A stretch of DNA of 64,000 nt, taken from NCBI GenBank assembly GCA_027559495.1, contig JAMXSV010000016.1, positions 992,001 through 1,056,000 of the forward strand, read 5' to 3'. The position numbers and the translations under genes are program-made. The notes under the pieces were generated by a model, which worked only from the letters and a program-made list of their open reading frames with translations, ran no database searches and was not told the DNA's origin. This stretch comes from Aurifilum marmelostoma (lineage: Eukaryota > Ascomycota > Sordariomycetes > Diaporthales > Cryphonectriaceae). This document shows, piece by piece, positions 45,712-56,565 of this stretch. Each line of letters begins with the position of its first letter. Position 1 is the stretch's first letter.

Positions 45712-46319
45712 AAATATGCACGACGACCGGGAGCCGCTACCGGTGCTCCGGTGCAGGCTATCAATCATGATGCATTGCTCTCGCCCTCGGACAGGACGCC
45801 GGAGCACGAAGGGCGAGAGTGATTTCTTTTTCTCCGACTGATATTGTTGTATATGATACTTACTATTGTCTGTCTGCCCAAGGGTGGCGCCAGTAGTGAC
45901 GACCTCTCTCTCTTTTTAATTTTATTTTCTCCTTCTCTTGTCGAGATTATACAAAGCCACACACACGCCGAGGTCAACCGCCGGTAGTGGCCCCTCCGCC
46001 CTGGTGCATGAGCAGATACCCGCGCTAAGAACCACACCGGTAGGTTGGGTTCTTCAGGTCCAACCAGCGCCCACCACTTCTGACGGAGGAGTCATTGAAG
46101 ATTTTCGGAGTGAGAGAGAGGGGGGGGGGGTGGGGTTATGGCGGCCTGGAAGGGTCTGTAAGTAGTTTACGAACAGTGTCGTCTTATCAATCATTATTTA
46201 CCCCTTCCTTTCTCCGATGATGTGTGGGTGGAGGGGGAGGGGGGGGGGGCGAAAGGGCTGTGAGAGGCGTGGTCGTGGTCGTGATCGTCATATCATCCCC
46301 GTGAGCTAGAGCGAGAGAA

Positions 46320-46349
46320 CTGCTGCTGCTGCTGCTGCTGCCGCCGCCG
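46320..46349. repeat. (CTG)7(CCG)3 compound trinucleotide repeat
   Basis: Seven CTG units run straight into three CCG units in the gene-poor interval; it is not in a supported coding frame. Confidence 0.88.
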
Positions 46350-47482
46350 CCACGTACGATATACATAGCACATGCAGGCAGAAAGTAAGACGACATGGGG
46401 AGACGACATGGGGAGCCGACACAACAGTTCACGGACAAGGGGGGAGGGGGGAAGGGGAAGGGGGGGGTGATCGACGAAGGAATGGTACAGTAACGGCCAG
46501 AGCTGGCTAGAGGCGGCGGCGGCGGGGTGACTCTTTGCCCACCTGGTTGTCATTGCCAGTAAGGGCTTGGGGAAGGGATTCAGAGAGATAGGTTATGAAG
46601 AGAGGGGGGCCTGCAGTAGCACGCAAGCATGCACGCGAGCATCCTCCTCACATGGATCCAATGCTCCCCCCCAGCGACCTAGACTGTTATGTCGATCCAT
46701 CATGACGAGCAGAGGGGGAGAGAGGTGGGGAGGGAGCATCCACGAGATATGCAGGTGCCAGTCTGACATGTCGACATGCTGTTGGGTGGAATGACCATGA
46801 CCTGAGGGGGGGGGGGGCTGTTTGCGAGTGCCTAGCTACCAAGTAGTGACCGGTGAACTTTCTCTGAACTGTCTCTCTCTCTCGCTGTGTGTGTGTGTGT
46901 CTCTCTCTCTCTCTCTCCTTGCACTTTCAAACCCTATTCCGTCGTGGACAAGGCCCAGATACCTTCTGCCCCTCCCTCCGCACGCATGACAGAGTCAGTA
47001 CTGTGCAGTACTTGCATGAATGGGGCCGCCCAAACCAGGCCATGAGTCTCCAACGGGGCAAACACCTAACACACACAAGTCCTGCTGGTAAAGGGCCGAA
47101 AAGAAGATCAATGGAGAAGAAGGAAAAGACGAAAAAAAAAAAAAACAGAATGCTTTATCAGCCAACATCCCCCCGGTCCCGATCCGCATTTCGGAGCATC
47201 GACACAGCCTCATCGAGTGATTGATTCACTGTGCGCGGGTAAAATCTCCCGATTCTTACGCTCTGCTATTTGCTACTTTGTACATGATATGTACAAGAAT
47301 CACAGCCGAAAAACCCCTCCCCCCCCCCCCCCCCTTCCTCCAAAGATCCACTCATGCCCTCGTCCTCGGCGCGCCGGGAAGAGCGGGGACGGAGGGGGAA
47401 AAGATGAGCGGGAGGCGTAGGCGCCCATGTGTGAGTGAGTGTGCGCTTTGCCCTTCATGACGCAGGAGGCGAGGTCCGCTCG

Positions 47483-47486
<4 letters not shown>

Positions 47487-47517
<31 letters not shown>
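47487..47517. repeat. T31 homopolymer
   Basis: Thirty-one consecutive T; another T18 run follows at 47624-47641, and a C13-class run at about 47320 precedes them. Confidence 0.88.
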
Positions 47518-50293
47518 CTTTCCCCTCTTGACGAAAAACACAAAGTCTCAGCATCCCCACACACACACACACACACTTTTGATCAACCCCCTTGCTCTTG
47601 CCCCCCCAGCAAAAAGTGAACTCTTTTTTTTTTTTTTTTTTGTGGGCAATATGCTGGTCAAGGCCAGGGCGTGGTGACGGCAGCAGAGAATCAAACCCCC
47701 CCCCCCCACCCCCCCCCCTCTTCTTGTGAAGCTCTCTTATAAGGGGAGAGCTTCTTTCTCGTAAGTACTGATGATCAGCAGATCTCCCTTCTTATGGGCT
47801 TAGCTAGTGCTGGTCCCAGGTCCCTTATGATGCGTTAAGCGGATCAGGGAGAAGAGTCTGGCTTGTTCTTTTGACTCCCTCCCTCCCCCCCCCGCCCCCA
47901 CCACTTAACTTCCCCTTGCTTTCGCGGGTGGGTGGATGGGTGGCGGCGCTTTTTATTTTTTTTTTTTTTTTCACTATATTTTTCTCTCTTGTCATGAACA
48001 AAATTCCTGCCTACTGCAACCAACTGTGTAGATGTACGAGAGAATCTACGTCATTCGACCATCCTTGAAAGAAGGAATAGCAGGCACTATCATCGTGTTT
48101 CCCCGTATCTTACACAGAACCCTACAGTCCTCCTGAAGGAGAGAAACGATGGGTTCGACGTCCATGATTATCATTCAAGGATCTCGAAATAACAAATCAC
48201 GGAAAAATCAGAAAAAAAGCCAAGAGCAAATACGTACGTACACGTACCACCCATCGTTCTGGCCTGCAGGAGAGGATTGCGTCCTTAGCCGCCCCCAGAA
48301 ACCATCACAAGACTCGTGCATGCGCTTGTTCTTCGCTCGCTTGTTGTCTATTTGCTCTCTCTGCCTAGCACAGGGGGATTATTAAAAAAGAAAGAGAAAG
48401 AGAAAAGGAAAAAAAAAACATATCTGCTGTTGGATGACGCTGCCTACCTGCGGCTGCCAAGGTTGAGCCATAAGCACTCGCCACCACCAACCCGCTCAGG
48501 TGATGAATAGAATGACTGTTCTTTTTTTTTTCTTCGCTTGTATACATTGCATGGCCTAAGGGTGGCTGTTTTTTTTTTTTTTTTTTAAACCAACAACACA
48601 CCTTGACCAATTTTTTCTCTCCCCCGCGACGTCACGAGGAAAACCGCGTCATCGTCCACGCAGGGGAAATGACTACACATGGAAATGAGATGCTAGCAAG
48701 CGCAGTAGCACATGAGTATCAACCGACGGGCGCGTCCCCGCCATCACCAAAGGGAAATGAGCCCCCAAGCCTCGAACGGAGCCGTTGAAGGGCCTTGACG
48801 GGGGGGGGTGTGGCTGCTGCCCCCCTGGCCCGACGGGCTTAGCTGTGTAGATGAGTTCGTTCCGTCTTAGACTGTTTTTTTCTTCTTTGTTCCTCTCCTC
48901 CCTCCTCCCCTGTTGTGCACCACCCCTGGAGTCATAATAATTGAGAGGAGGGACTCATCTAGCCGGGGGGGGGGGGGGAACCGTCTCATATTGATGAACG
49001 AGCGAGCCATCTTTTCGTGTTTATGAAATGCCATTTTTAAAAACATCCCGGCTGGCCTGGCGACATGGATTCGTTCGTGAGAGACGGCATTACACACACG
49101 CGCGCTGTAGTAGGGGTTTTGCTCTCTTTTTTGTCCGGGGGGTTTTTGATGTAGGGTGCCATAACGCCCCAGGCATGTCTATAGCATGTCTTGACCGCAG
49201 TACAAGCAATCTTTTCCAAAGACCCGAGTGGCGGCATGTCGAGGAAATACGATCAAGAACATTTTCGGTGTGCTGCTTGTTCGACGGCCCCAACCATCTT
49301 TCCAAGAGTGAGCCCGAGAAGTGGCATCAGAGGTCACATCCGTCATCCAGTAGTATTCCACAAAAGATATATATCAGAGCCATAATCATCACCCGAGAAG
49401 AGGAGGGAGGGAGTCATGAGAATTGGGTTCGATAGTCCTTCATTCATTTGTCTGGAACCTAAAAGCCTGTCGGCTCTGGCTTCATCACTAGCAATGACGA
49501 GTCCTCCCAAGTTTTTACTTTGTACGAACTCTAACTCGTACCAGTTCCTCGAGAAGTCCCCTCGAGGGTCAGACGTCGGAAATAGAGAAAGGAGAGAAAA
49601 AAAAAAGGGGGGTATGTTTCCGTGCACGCGAAGCCTCAAAACGCCGATACCTTTCCCTCCCTTTTGATCGATGTCTCTCCTCAGGAACGAGACATCGCAT
49701 GAATTTTTCATAATCGTACAACAGTCATGTATCACCGCAGGGCACCCTTCTCTTTGTTTCCGCCAAGACGGATGGGAGAACGAAACGACACAAAACGCCT
49801 GAGCCACATCCTGCTTGGTCTGGTTCGCATGGGCTAGTCGTCAAGGTTCCGTCCGACACACACACTCCCCAGGGCTCACCCGCGGCGCCATGTCGAGATC
49901 CCGTCACTGTAGTCGCTGCGGCCCAGAACAAGGCACCACAGCTACTGTCCCATCCGTGTTATGGCACAATTACCGCGCAACGCTATAAGGAACGATGGCC
50001 TTGTCGATAACAGGGGCGCGTCGTGACTTTGCAGTCGACTCGCTTCCCCATTTCTGAAACATCATTCTACCGTTAGTCGTCGTGTCTTCAATGTTGATAT
50101 ACAAGGGTTAGAGGGAAAAGAGGGAAAAGAGCAAAATCAAAACCAAGAAAACCAAGTAGGAAGCCATAAACCAAGGAGATACAGAACCCCATCCTCACCG
50201 CCCAAGTCTGCTGTGGTTTCCGCAGTCTCAGGCTGATGATGGATTAGGTCCTGGTGGGCCCGTCCTTGTTGCAGAATCCGCACTGGCGGTGTC

Positions 50294-52147
50294 CTAGAAC
50301 GGGTCTGCGAAACCCTAAAGAATTTGGAAAAAAAAAATTGTTCTTACGCCGTGCCACTCTTTCTCCTTTGCCAGCGCCTCGTCGAAGGCCGCACGACACT
50401 CAGGCGGCAGGCAATCCTTGATCTCGTCGCTGACGGCCGCGAGGCCCTGGAAGGGCGCCAGGAAATTATGATTGCGGCCTGTGCTGACCATGTCTTTGAC
50501 GTGGCTGTCGTAGCTCGCGGATGAGATGCCCGTGGGCGGCGTCTCGCAGTACGTGTCCGTGACCGTGAAGTTGCGAGCCACAACGGGGTTCAGAGGGGGG
50601 AAAGACCTGCGACGTCTGGCGGCCCGCAGCGCCCGCGGCATCGGGTGCGGAAGGTGGGATCTGCTCGATGCGCGCAGCTGTGGGCTGCATGGTCGTGGGG
50701 TACTGCATAATGTTAGTGTGGATGTCGTAGACACCCTGGTTGTTTCGGCGACGGATGGCGTTGATCTGGGAGTTGAAGTTTCTTCAGAGATACAAGCAAA
50801 TAACATTAGCAATCGCGAAGCCCTCTGGGAGGGGGAGACGAAAAGGGGGGGGGCGGGGGGTGAGCCCGGCTTACGCAGCCTCCCGAGCATGCTCGAGCAT
50901 CCAGTTGGTGTCGGTGACCGCCACGCGGCGCTTCTTCATCTCGGCCATTTGTGTGGGTGCAACAGGCGCGTTGGTGTGGTAAACCTGACTGGCACCGAAC
51001 CAGGCGACGTACTGGTTTTTGTTGTAGGGCTGGTTGGGGTCGTATCGGTCGTTGGGGTCGGCGATGGCTCCCTCCTGGTGGCCCTCCTCTCTAGCGCGCG
51101 CGAGGTCGTAGTCGTCAATGATGCGACGGCCCCCGACAACGATCAGGGCGCCAAACTCGCGGAAGACGGAGCGGGCAGTCACGATACCAATGGAACGACC
51201 CTTGTAAGAGTGGGGGATCAGCTCTCGCTCGATCAGGTCGCGCTTCTCCTCGTCGTCCACGATGCTCTTGAACAGACGGCGGTGCTTGGTGAAGAACAGG
51301 TACGAGTCGCGAAATCCAACGCAGCGAGCGGGCTCGGTGGACAACATGTAGAGGCGATCACCCCGGTCCTTGACGGTAAAGGTTCGGCACCTGTACTCGC
51401 GACCACCCTGCAGGTAACCCATCTTGTCGACCTTGGTCTCTCCCTCAGGGTCCTCGGGGAGGTCCAGCTCGTCATCGATAATGTTGTAGACCGGTCCATC
51501 CTTCTCGATCGCCTGCTGGGTGATGGGGGCCGGTGCGCCCTTGCGTCCACCTCGGCCACGCCAACCGCCTCGGCCGCGACGAGGGCGTACCTCGCTCTGG
51601 GGCACCTCGATGCCGTCGTCCCAGCCGGGGGGTTTGACCTTGGGTGGGCGACCGAGTCGCTTGCGTCGGACCATAGGCTGGGGAGGCGGGGTGGGAGATT
51701 TCTCGGCAGTGCCCTCCTCCTGCTCCTCGACGTCTTCCTCAGCACCAAACTCCTTTGCGCTTGTATCAGCATCCTCGTCCTGCTTTGTCTCCTCCTGCTC
51801 AGCATCTTGCATCGGCTCGTCCTCATCCTCAATCTCCTTCCAAGTCTTGGGCGTGTTCTCTGTTCAAAGCAGGACATGCCTTTGATTAGCAAAGATACAA
51901 TCAGATGGAGCAGGAGGGGACCAGGGGGGGGAGGCACAAAGGTTGACTGCTGAGGTGCAGCTGCGCAGCTGTGCAGGAAGGTAAATTGATTTGCAGCAAC
52001 AGCAGCAGCAAATGTAGCATTTGATGCGACGGCGCAAACAATGGAAATTGTATAGGGTGCAAGGCAGGGACGCAAAGGGTTGCAGGGCTTACCCAGAGCC
52101 TGCGCAGCGCGCTTGGCAGCAGCGCGGCCTGATCTACGACCTGGCAT
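50294..52147 (-). CDS. RSC7/Npl6-type subunit of RSC/SWI-SNF chromatin remodelers, with an apparent homopolymer frameshift
   Basis: Exons on the minus strand: 52147-52093, 51859-50875, 50781-50348 and a tiny last exon 50314-50294; total 1495 bases, one more than a multiple of three, for about 497 residues. It starts MPGRRSGRAAAKRAAQALEN. An acidic region follows, then an AT-hook-like KRLGRPPK near residue 85 and an Arg/Gly segment GRGGWRGRGGRKG. The conserved core has GPVYNIIDDELDLPEDPEGE, GYLQGGREYRCRTFTVK, RGDRLYMLSTEPARCVGFRD, YLFFTKHRRLFK, REFGALIVVGGRRIIDDYD and WMLEHAREAANFNSQINAIR. These identify the CRC-subunit family that includes yeast Rsc7 and Swp82. The frame breaks inside a run of six G (plus strand 50595-50600): the upstream frame gives TSQVFPP, the other frame gives LNPVVARNFTVTD. 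Five bases in the run would restore one frame. Exon 4 (GGFADPF) is the least certain part. Confidence 0.88.
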
Positions 52148-52442
52148 CTTGGTATAGATGTGCTGCTGCTGTTCTTTCTTTGACACTATTACAGGCACCT
52201 GATGGTGGCAGGTCTTGGTGTTGAAGGGTGCAATCAGATGTGGGGTGGTCTGGAGGTTGAAGGGTGGTTGTGAAAACAAGCGCGGTCCTGGACTGCTGGG
52301 CAAAAAGCGACGCGACTCTGCTTACATAAGACATGCACTTTAAGCACCCTTGGACCCTCAACATGGACACTGCCCAACCCTCTGATCTCCCTTAAGCTGT
52401 GACATTGTTCAATCGATTGAATTTATTGATTTTGTTCTTTAC

Positions 52443-52474
<32 letters not shown>

Positions 52475-53384
52475 AGGCAGGTTGAAATGCTTTGAGTGGA
52501 ACTGCTGCTTATTTTCGTTTCACCCTTCAGATATTTCATGTCACTGGAGTAGTATGTATACAGCAATAGACTTATGTTGTTGGAAATTAACTGTATTCAA
52601 ACCTATTCTGAGGGCTGTAGAGGAATATGGCCATATGAGCATGCAAGACGATAACTTCAAATGCTGATCAAATCTGTGTCATCAGAGGTGGTGGCTGGTC
52701 TTGAGGGCATGCTGGTCAGACTGCTCACAAGTTGATAGAAAAGGAAAATGTCCTCCTACCTGGACGCAAGGTGTCATTAGGCTTTTGTTGTTGAGGGGGG
52801 GGGGGGGGGAAGCCACCAAGAGGTCATACCCGGCTGCTGGGTATCCGGTCTTTGGGGAGACAGCCCATCAAGCTCCCAAGTCACTCCACGCCTTTCTCCT
52901 TACCAGCAACGAAGGGCGGCAACAAGGGCAATAGCCCAGCACAAGTCAGCCGTCACAAGCATGAGGAGCAGAGGTTTTTCCAATGAGAGATTCAATCTGC
53001 TCATGTACCTAAGACCTTATGTTTGTCAAGCCAGCCTAGCCGGTCTCATCAAAGCCCTGCAAACTTGCCATTCCTCATCATCGCAGAATCAAGCATGCAC
53101 ACTGACCACCTTCCGAGCTCGACAACACCAGTCCTCCCCTACCTGAAAACCCTGAATGCATCCCCACAACCATGCCCAAGCAGAGGTTGTCAAAAGAGTG
53201 TCATGTTAGTTGCAGTCTGTTTATGTATTTTTGCAAGTCCTTCCCCTGCCGTCACCTCGTGTCTGTTAAAATGGAAAGCCCGAACTGAGGAGTTGTCATT
53301 AAGTTGTTGTGCTGATCTGCTCAGCAAGCTCAAGACTCACTCTTTGCTTTGCGGTGTGGTGCGGTGCGGTTGCCGTTGGGTGCT
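52148..53384. other. Spacer between TFIIB and RSC7-type genes (same strand)
   Basis: 1.24 kb, no supported gene. It holds the RSC7-type promoter, an A29 run at 52443-52471, a G14-class run near 52796-52809 and the TFIIB 3' region. Confidence 0.55.
52443..52471. repeat. A29 homopolymer
   Basis: An uninterrupted run of 29 A, about 0.3 kb upstream of the RSC7-type start codon. Confidence 0.88.
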
Positions 53385-54551
53385 CTAAGCCTGAGGCAGT
53401 CGCTCAATCTTGCCCTTGCCACGGCTCTTCTGGAAAGCCTCCTGGTCCAGCAGCTGATCCCGGCACTGGTAGAGATACTTGTATGCAGTCTTGATGGTTC
53501 CATCACTGACACCAGCAACACTTGCAATCTTCTTGGAGGTGATGGAGTCGCCCATGTAGTGGGCAGCCATGAAGATGCACGCGGCAGCCACAGACAGAGG
53601 AGAACGACCAGCCAGGGTGCTAACCTGGGTGGTCTTCTTGGCAATGTAGATGCCAACATTCTCCACATCCGACTGCTGCTTGATGGCCAGCTGTGAGACG
53701 TACCGGCGGACGAGGTCGTCGGCACCAGTCGAGCCTTTCTGCTCGTAGCTGCGGACAGAGGTAACATCTGTGAGGCCGGAAGCTTCTCCCTTCTCCCGCA
53801 TCTCCGTGAGCCACTTCTCCAGAGCCTTGAACACGCGCCCGATCTCCTTCTTTGACACCTTAGTCAGGTTGAAGACCTCGCGGAAGGTTCGTGGAACATT
53901 GTTCTGGCGACAGGCGATGAAGATGGCGCCGGCGATGACGGCATCCTGGGGCTTGCCCTTGAGGAATTTCTTCTCGTCGGCGACTAGAAGAGCGAGGGTG
54001 AGCACCAGCCACCCTGCAGAGAGAGGTCAGAGCACAGAGGGCCAACAAGACTTACGCTTGAAGATGTGCAGGGCGTAATCGCGCACAGTACCGCCCACCT
54101 GCAGAGTATCGGCCAGGGTCTTGATCTTGTTGAAGCCTTCCTTCTGGTTGACCTGCCCCTTCTCGATGGTCTTTGCTTGGGTCTTCATCAGGTGGAACGA
54201 GTTGCTGCCGTCGCGTCCGATGCTGGTCTGCAGCGTAGCAACAGTGTCCTCAAACAGAGGGTTACCGACATCACCAACACGCGAGGGGTCATCATTGTTC
54301 TGGTCGTCGTTGGCAAAAGTGCGCCACTCGGATCGAGTATCAACAATCTTGTCTCCGACCTGCCAGATATTAGACTATGTATTGGATCTACGCTGGTGGG
54401 CTGCGGCGACACCTACCACAAGGCCGCAGGATGCGCAGACCATGTCGCCACTGCTGAACTCCTCAACCAGGTTGGGGGGGACCTCTCTGCAGTCCTGGCA
54501 CATGAGGATGTTGCTCAGCTGAGCCTCTCTGTACTCCTCCTGGGTAGCCAT
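53385..54551 (-). CDS. SUA7: Transcription initiation factor IIB (TFIIB)
   Basis: Exons 54551-54417, 54359-54056 and 53983-53385 encode 345 residues; joins are CTT GTG|GTC (phase 0) and C|TC. TFIIB bridges promoter-bound TBP and RNA polymerase II. The N-terminal zinc ribbon has Cys18, Cys21, Cys39 and Cys42 in LMCQDC and MVCASCG, with PPNLVEEFSSGDM between. The B-reader/linker region reads DTRSEWRTFANDD. Two cyclin-like repeats follow, the first around VRDYALHIFKLADEKKFLKG, AGAIFIACRQNNVPRTFREV and SKKEIGRVFKALEKWL, the second around YVSQLAIKQQ, LAGRSPLSVAAACIFMAAHY and ASVAGVSDGTIKTAYKYLY. ATG 54551 gives the family-typical start MATQEEYREAQL; another in-frame ATG lies at 54563, and the frame stays open 64 codons upstream without further ATG. 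Length is normal for the family. Confidence 0.96.
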
Positions 54552-55836
54552 CGTGGCAGTCATCGTCTCAGATGTCACGCTGCGGCTAGCAGTACTTGTC
54601 GAGGTAGCGTTGAGGATCTCCGCGAGTGCCGGGCGATGGGCCCGTGGAGCTTCAGCCGCAGGCTTAGGGGCTGCTGCGGGCGGATTCGACTTGGACAGGT
54701 GAAAACACTCGGTGACCTTGAGAGGTCGTAATTTCTTGGCCACCCTCTTGCGCGGTCTGTAGATGTCGTACTCGGCGTCGAGCCGGACCTTCTTCTTGAC
54801 CCAGCGCTCGTGCTTGAGCTGAGCTCTGTGTGACCTCAGAAGACCTTGGACACGACGGCTGGGTACTTGATCTCGGTCTTTACCAAGATTATGCAGGGCA
54901 ACAGAGCGGAACAGTGGCGAGTGAATCTTGGCGGTGTTGAGAGGCCGATGGGATTCAAGTCACGATTCTAGTCCCCTACAGTCGCAATCAAGTGGCGACA
55001 CGAAAACGTTGGGATCGAGGCGCGCGAGAGCAGGGGTGGGTTTCTTCACACGTGCGATTCGAAAAGAAGTCGGGTCTGCAGACTCAGGTCGTTGGCGGAT
55101 GTTGCTCAAAAGGAGAGGAGCCCGAGAGAGTCGTCAAATGAGGGGAAGATGATGCCCTTGCCGACCACCGTTCGGAACCAGTAAAGGTGTCCTGCTGTAG
55201 AGGCAACGCGAGGAAACGTCTCGAGGTCGCTCTGCTCGGTGCAGACAAGACGAAAGCTGGTCGGGAAAACCGTGATCCACCGTTCTTGCCTTGCAAAAGA
55301 CTGAATACAGGCAGAGAGGGGACGGTTTTGCGGGGCAGGGAAAACGACTGTCGTTGATGAAAGGGGAGAAGGCGTGGATGGGAAACAAAGGGTCGAGGGC
55401 AGAAAGGAAAGTCGTCAAGAGGTTAGTGACAAACTTGAGGAGATGTAAGCTGCGGCCTGACCGACGCACAGACCACCATGGACCAGTTTAGAAGGCACCC
55501 TATTATTCAGCTGCTGCCATGGCTGGCTGGCAGGCTGGCTGCCTGGGGGCGCTCAAGTACTTGACGCCTTGTGGCCTTGGCCTAGGCCTAAGCCTACCCT
55601 CTGCACTCACGCAGCGCCAACTCTGTTGTCACATTGTCTTCACCACGTCCACTACAGCACCATGCGACAGTCTGACTTGTGTGCACAGCTTTTGTATTGA
55701 GGAGTTCCTCTGTCACTCAAAGGTCCTGAAAACTCATTAAGCATGATTCATCCAGCCTGGTACAACCTGTGACTGGGCACAACTGGAAGAACGCTGATCA
55801 CTTCATTGTCCTGCCACGCCCAATCCCCCCTCCCTG
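54552..55836. other. Spacer upstream of TFIIB
   Basis: 1.29 kb with no supported gene; it should hold the TFIIB promoter and the 3' end of the next minus-strand gene. GGCT/GGCA repeats occur near 55521-55545. Reading frames here are short and unlike proteins. Confidence 0.55.
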
Positions 55837-56565
55837 TCACCTTCGCTGCTCACTTTCCGAGTCAAAGTCTGGACTTTTTGTCCTCAAACACGGGTGGTCT
55901 GCCAGCATAGGATCGAGCTGTTCTGGTCGGTTCCAATGCGGCCTCGCTGGCGAAGAAGATCGTGATAAAGTGGGCGCAGGCACTTCAGGCAATGATGAAC
56001 TGGACCTCGCCCTCTGAAGGCTGGTTGCCGAGCTGGGCCTCGTGAGATAGCCCGCCTCCCAACTCTTTTCGTCATACAGCGAGTTGTCGGATCTAGACCT
56101 CGAATGCTGTTTCGAGGCATCTGGCTCGTCTCTGTCCCCATCCCGGTATACAGAGCTGGCCTTGGTTCTCTCGGAGCCGCTCACCGAGTTGATGGTGAGG
56201 TGGCTGCTTATCGAGATTGACCTCCCCGACCTTGACGCCAGCGACTTCTGGATCATCGCCTGCCGCTGTTCTTCTGCCTCGAGGATCAGGTCGGTCTGCG
56301 TCATCCTGCGCCTTCTGCTGAAGTCCCTCGGCTGGAGGCAGGGGTCCCTCTGGCGGGCCTCGGCGAGTTGCTGTTTTGATATCCGGCGCCTGGAGAGGCA
56401 GATGGCGACGAGCGCGATGATGGAGCTCAGCGCGAGGAGGCCTGCCACTGCTGCCACGATGATCCATATCCTGGTATTGTCCTGGCTGGACGTGCTTTCC
56501 GAGCCGTCTCGCCGGTGTGAGATGTTGTCACCCTCCACCAACCGTGTTATTGGAAGCGACGGCAT
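55837..56565 (-). CDS. Single-pass membrane protein of unknown function
   Basis: One exon of 242 residues, starting MPSLPITRLVEGDNISHRRD. The frame is open further upstream only through non-ATG codons, so ATG 56565 is the first usable start. A short polar N-terminus (about 32 residues, with N-linked-type NIS) is followed by one strong membrane segment at 33-57 (IWIIVAAVAGLLALSSIIAL), then a basic stop-transfer SRRRISKQQ and a long hydrophilic tail with RRRR (84-87) and many Ser/Arg pairs. This fits a type III plasma-membrane or endomembrane protein with a cytosolic, phosphorylatable tail. Similar short single-pass proteins are frequent in Sordariomycetes, but I recognise no family. Coding bias and composition support a real gene. 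Confidence 0.72.
   Translation of the reverse strand: MPSLPITRLVEGDNISHRRDGSESTSSQDNTRIWIIVAAVAGLLALSSIIALVAICLSRRRISKQQLAEARQRDPCLQPRDFSRRRRMTQTDLILEAEEQRQAMIQKSLASRSGRSISISSHLTINSVSGSERTKASSVYRDGDRDEPDASKQHSRSRSDNSLYDEKSWEAGYLTRPSSATSLQRARSSSSLPEVPAPTLSRSSSPARPHWNRPEQLDPMLADHPCLRTKSPDFDSESEQRR

Larger units (their letters stand above)
37495..50293. other. 12.8 kb interval without a supported gene
   Basis: I found no coding region on either strand. The longest frames (plus 40706-41527, plus 42404-43111, minus 43009-43533) are rich in Pro, Ser, Arg and His, lack family motifs and have no consistent codon bias. The part near the cyclin (37.5-39.6 kb) could be a long cyclin leader or promoter. 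Inside are tetranucleotide AATG/GACT repeats (38875-38910), a 14-bp direct repeat CACCTACTATGTAC (41116 and 41321), a 12-bp tandem around 44305-44335, a C23 run, CTG/CCG repeats, a T31 run and many G or C runs. No transposase, reverse transcriptase or terminal repeat was recognised. Confidence 0.5.
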
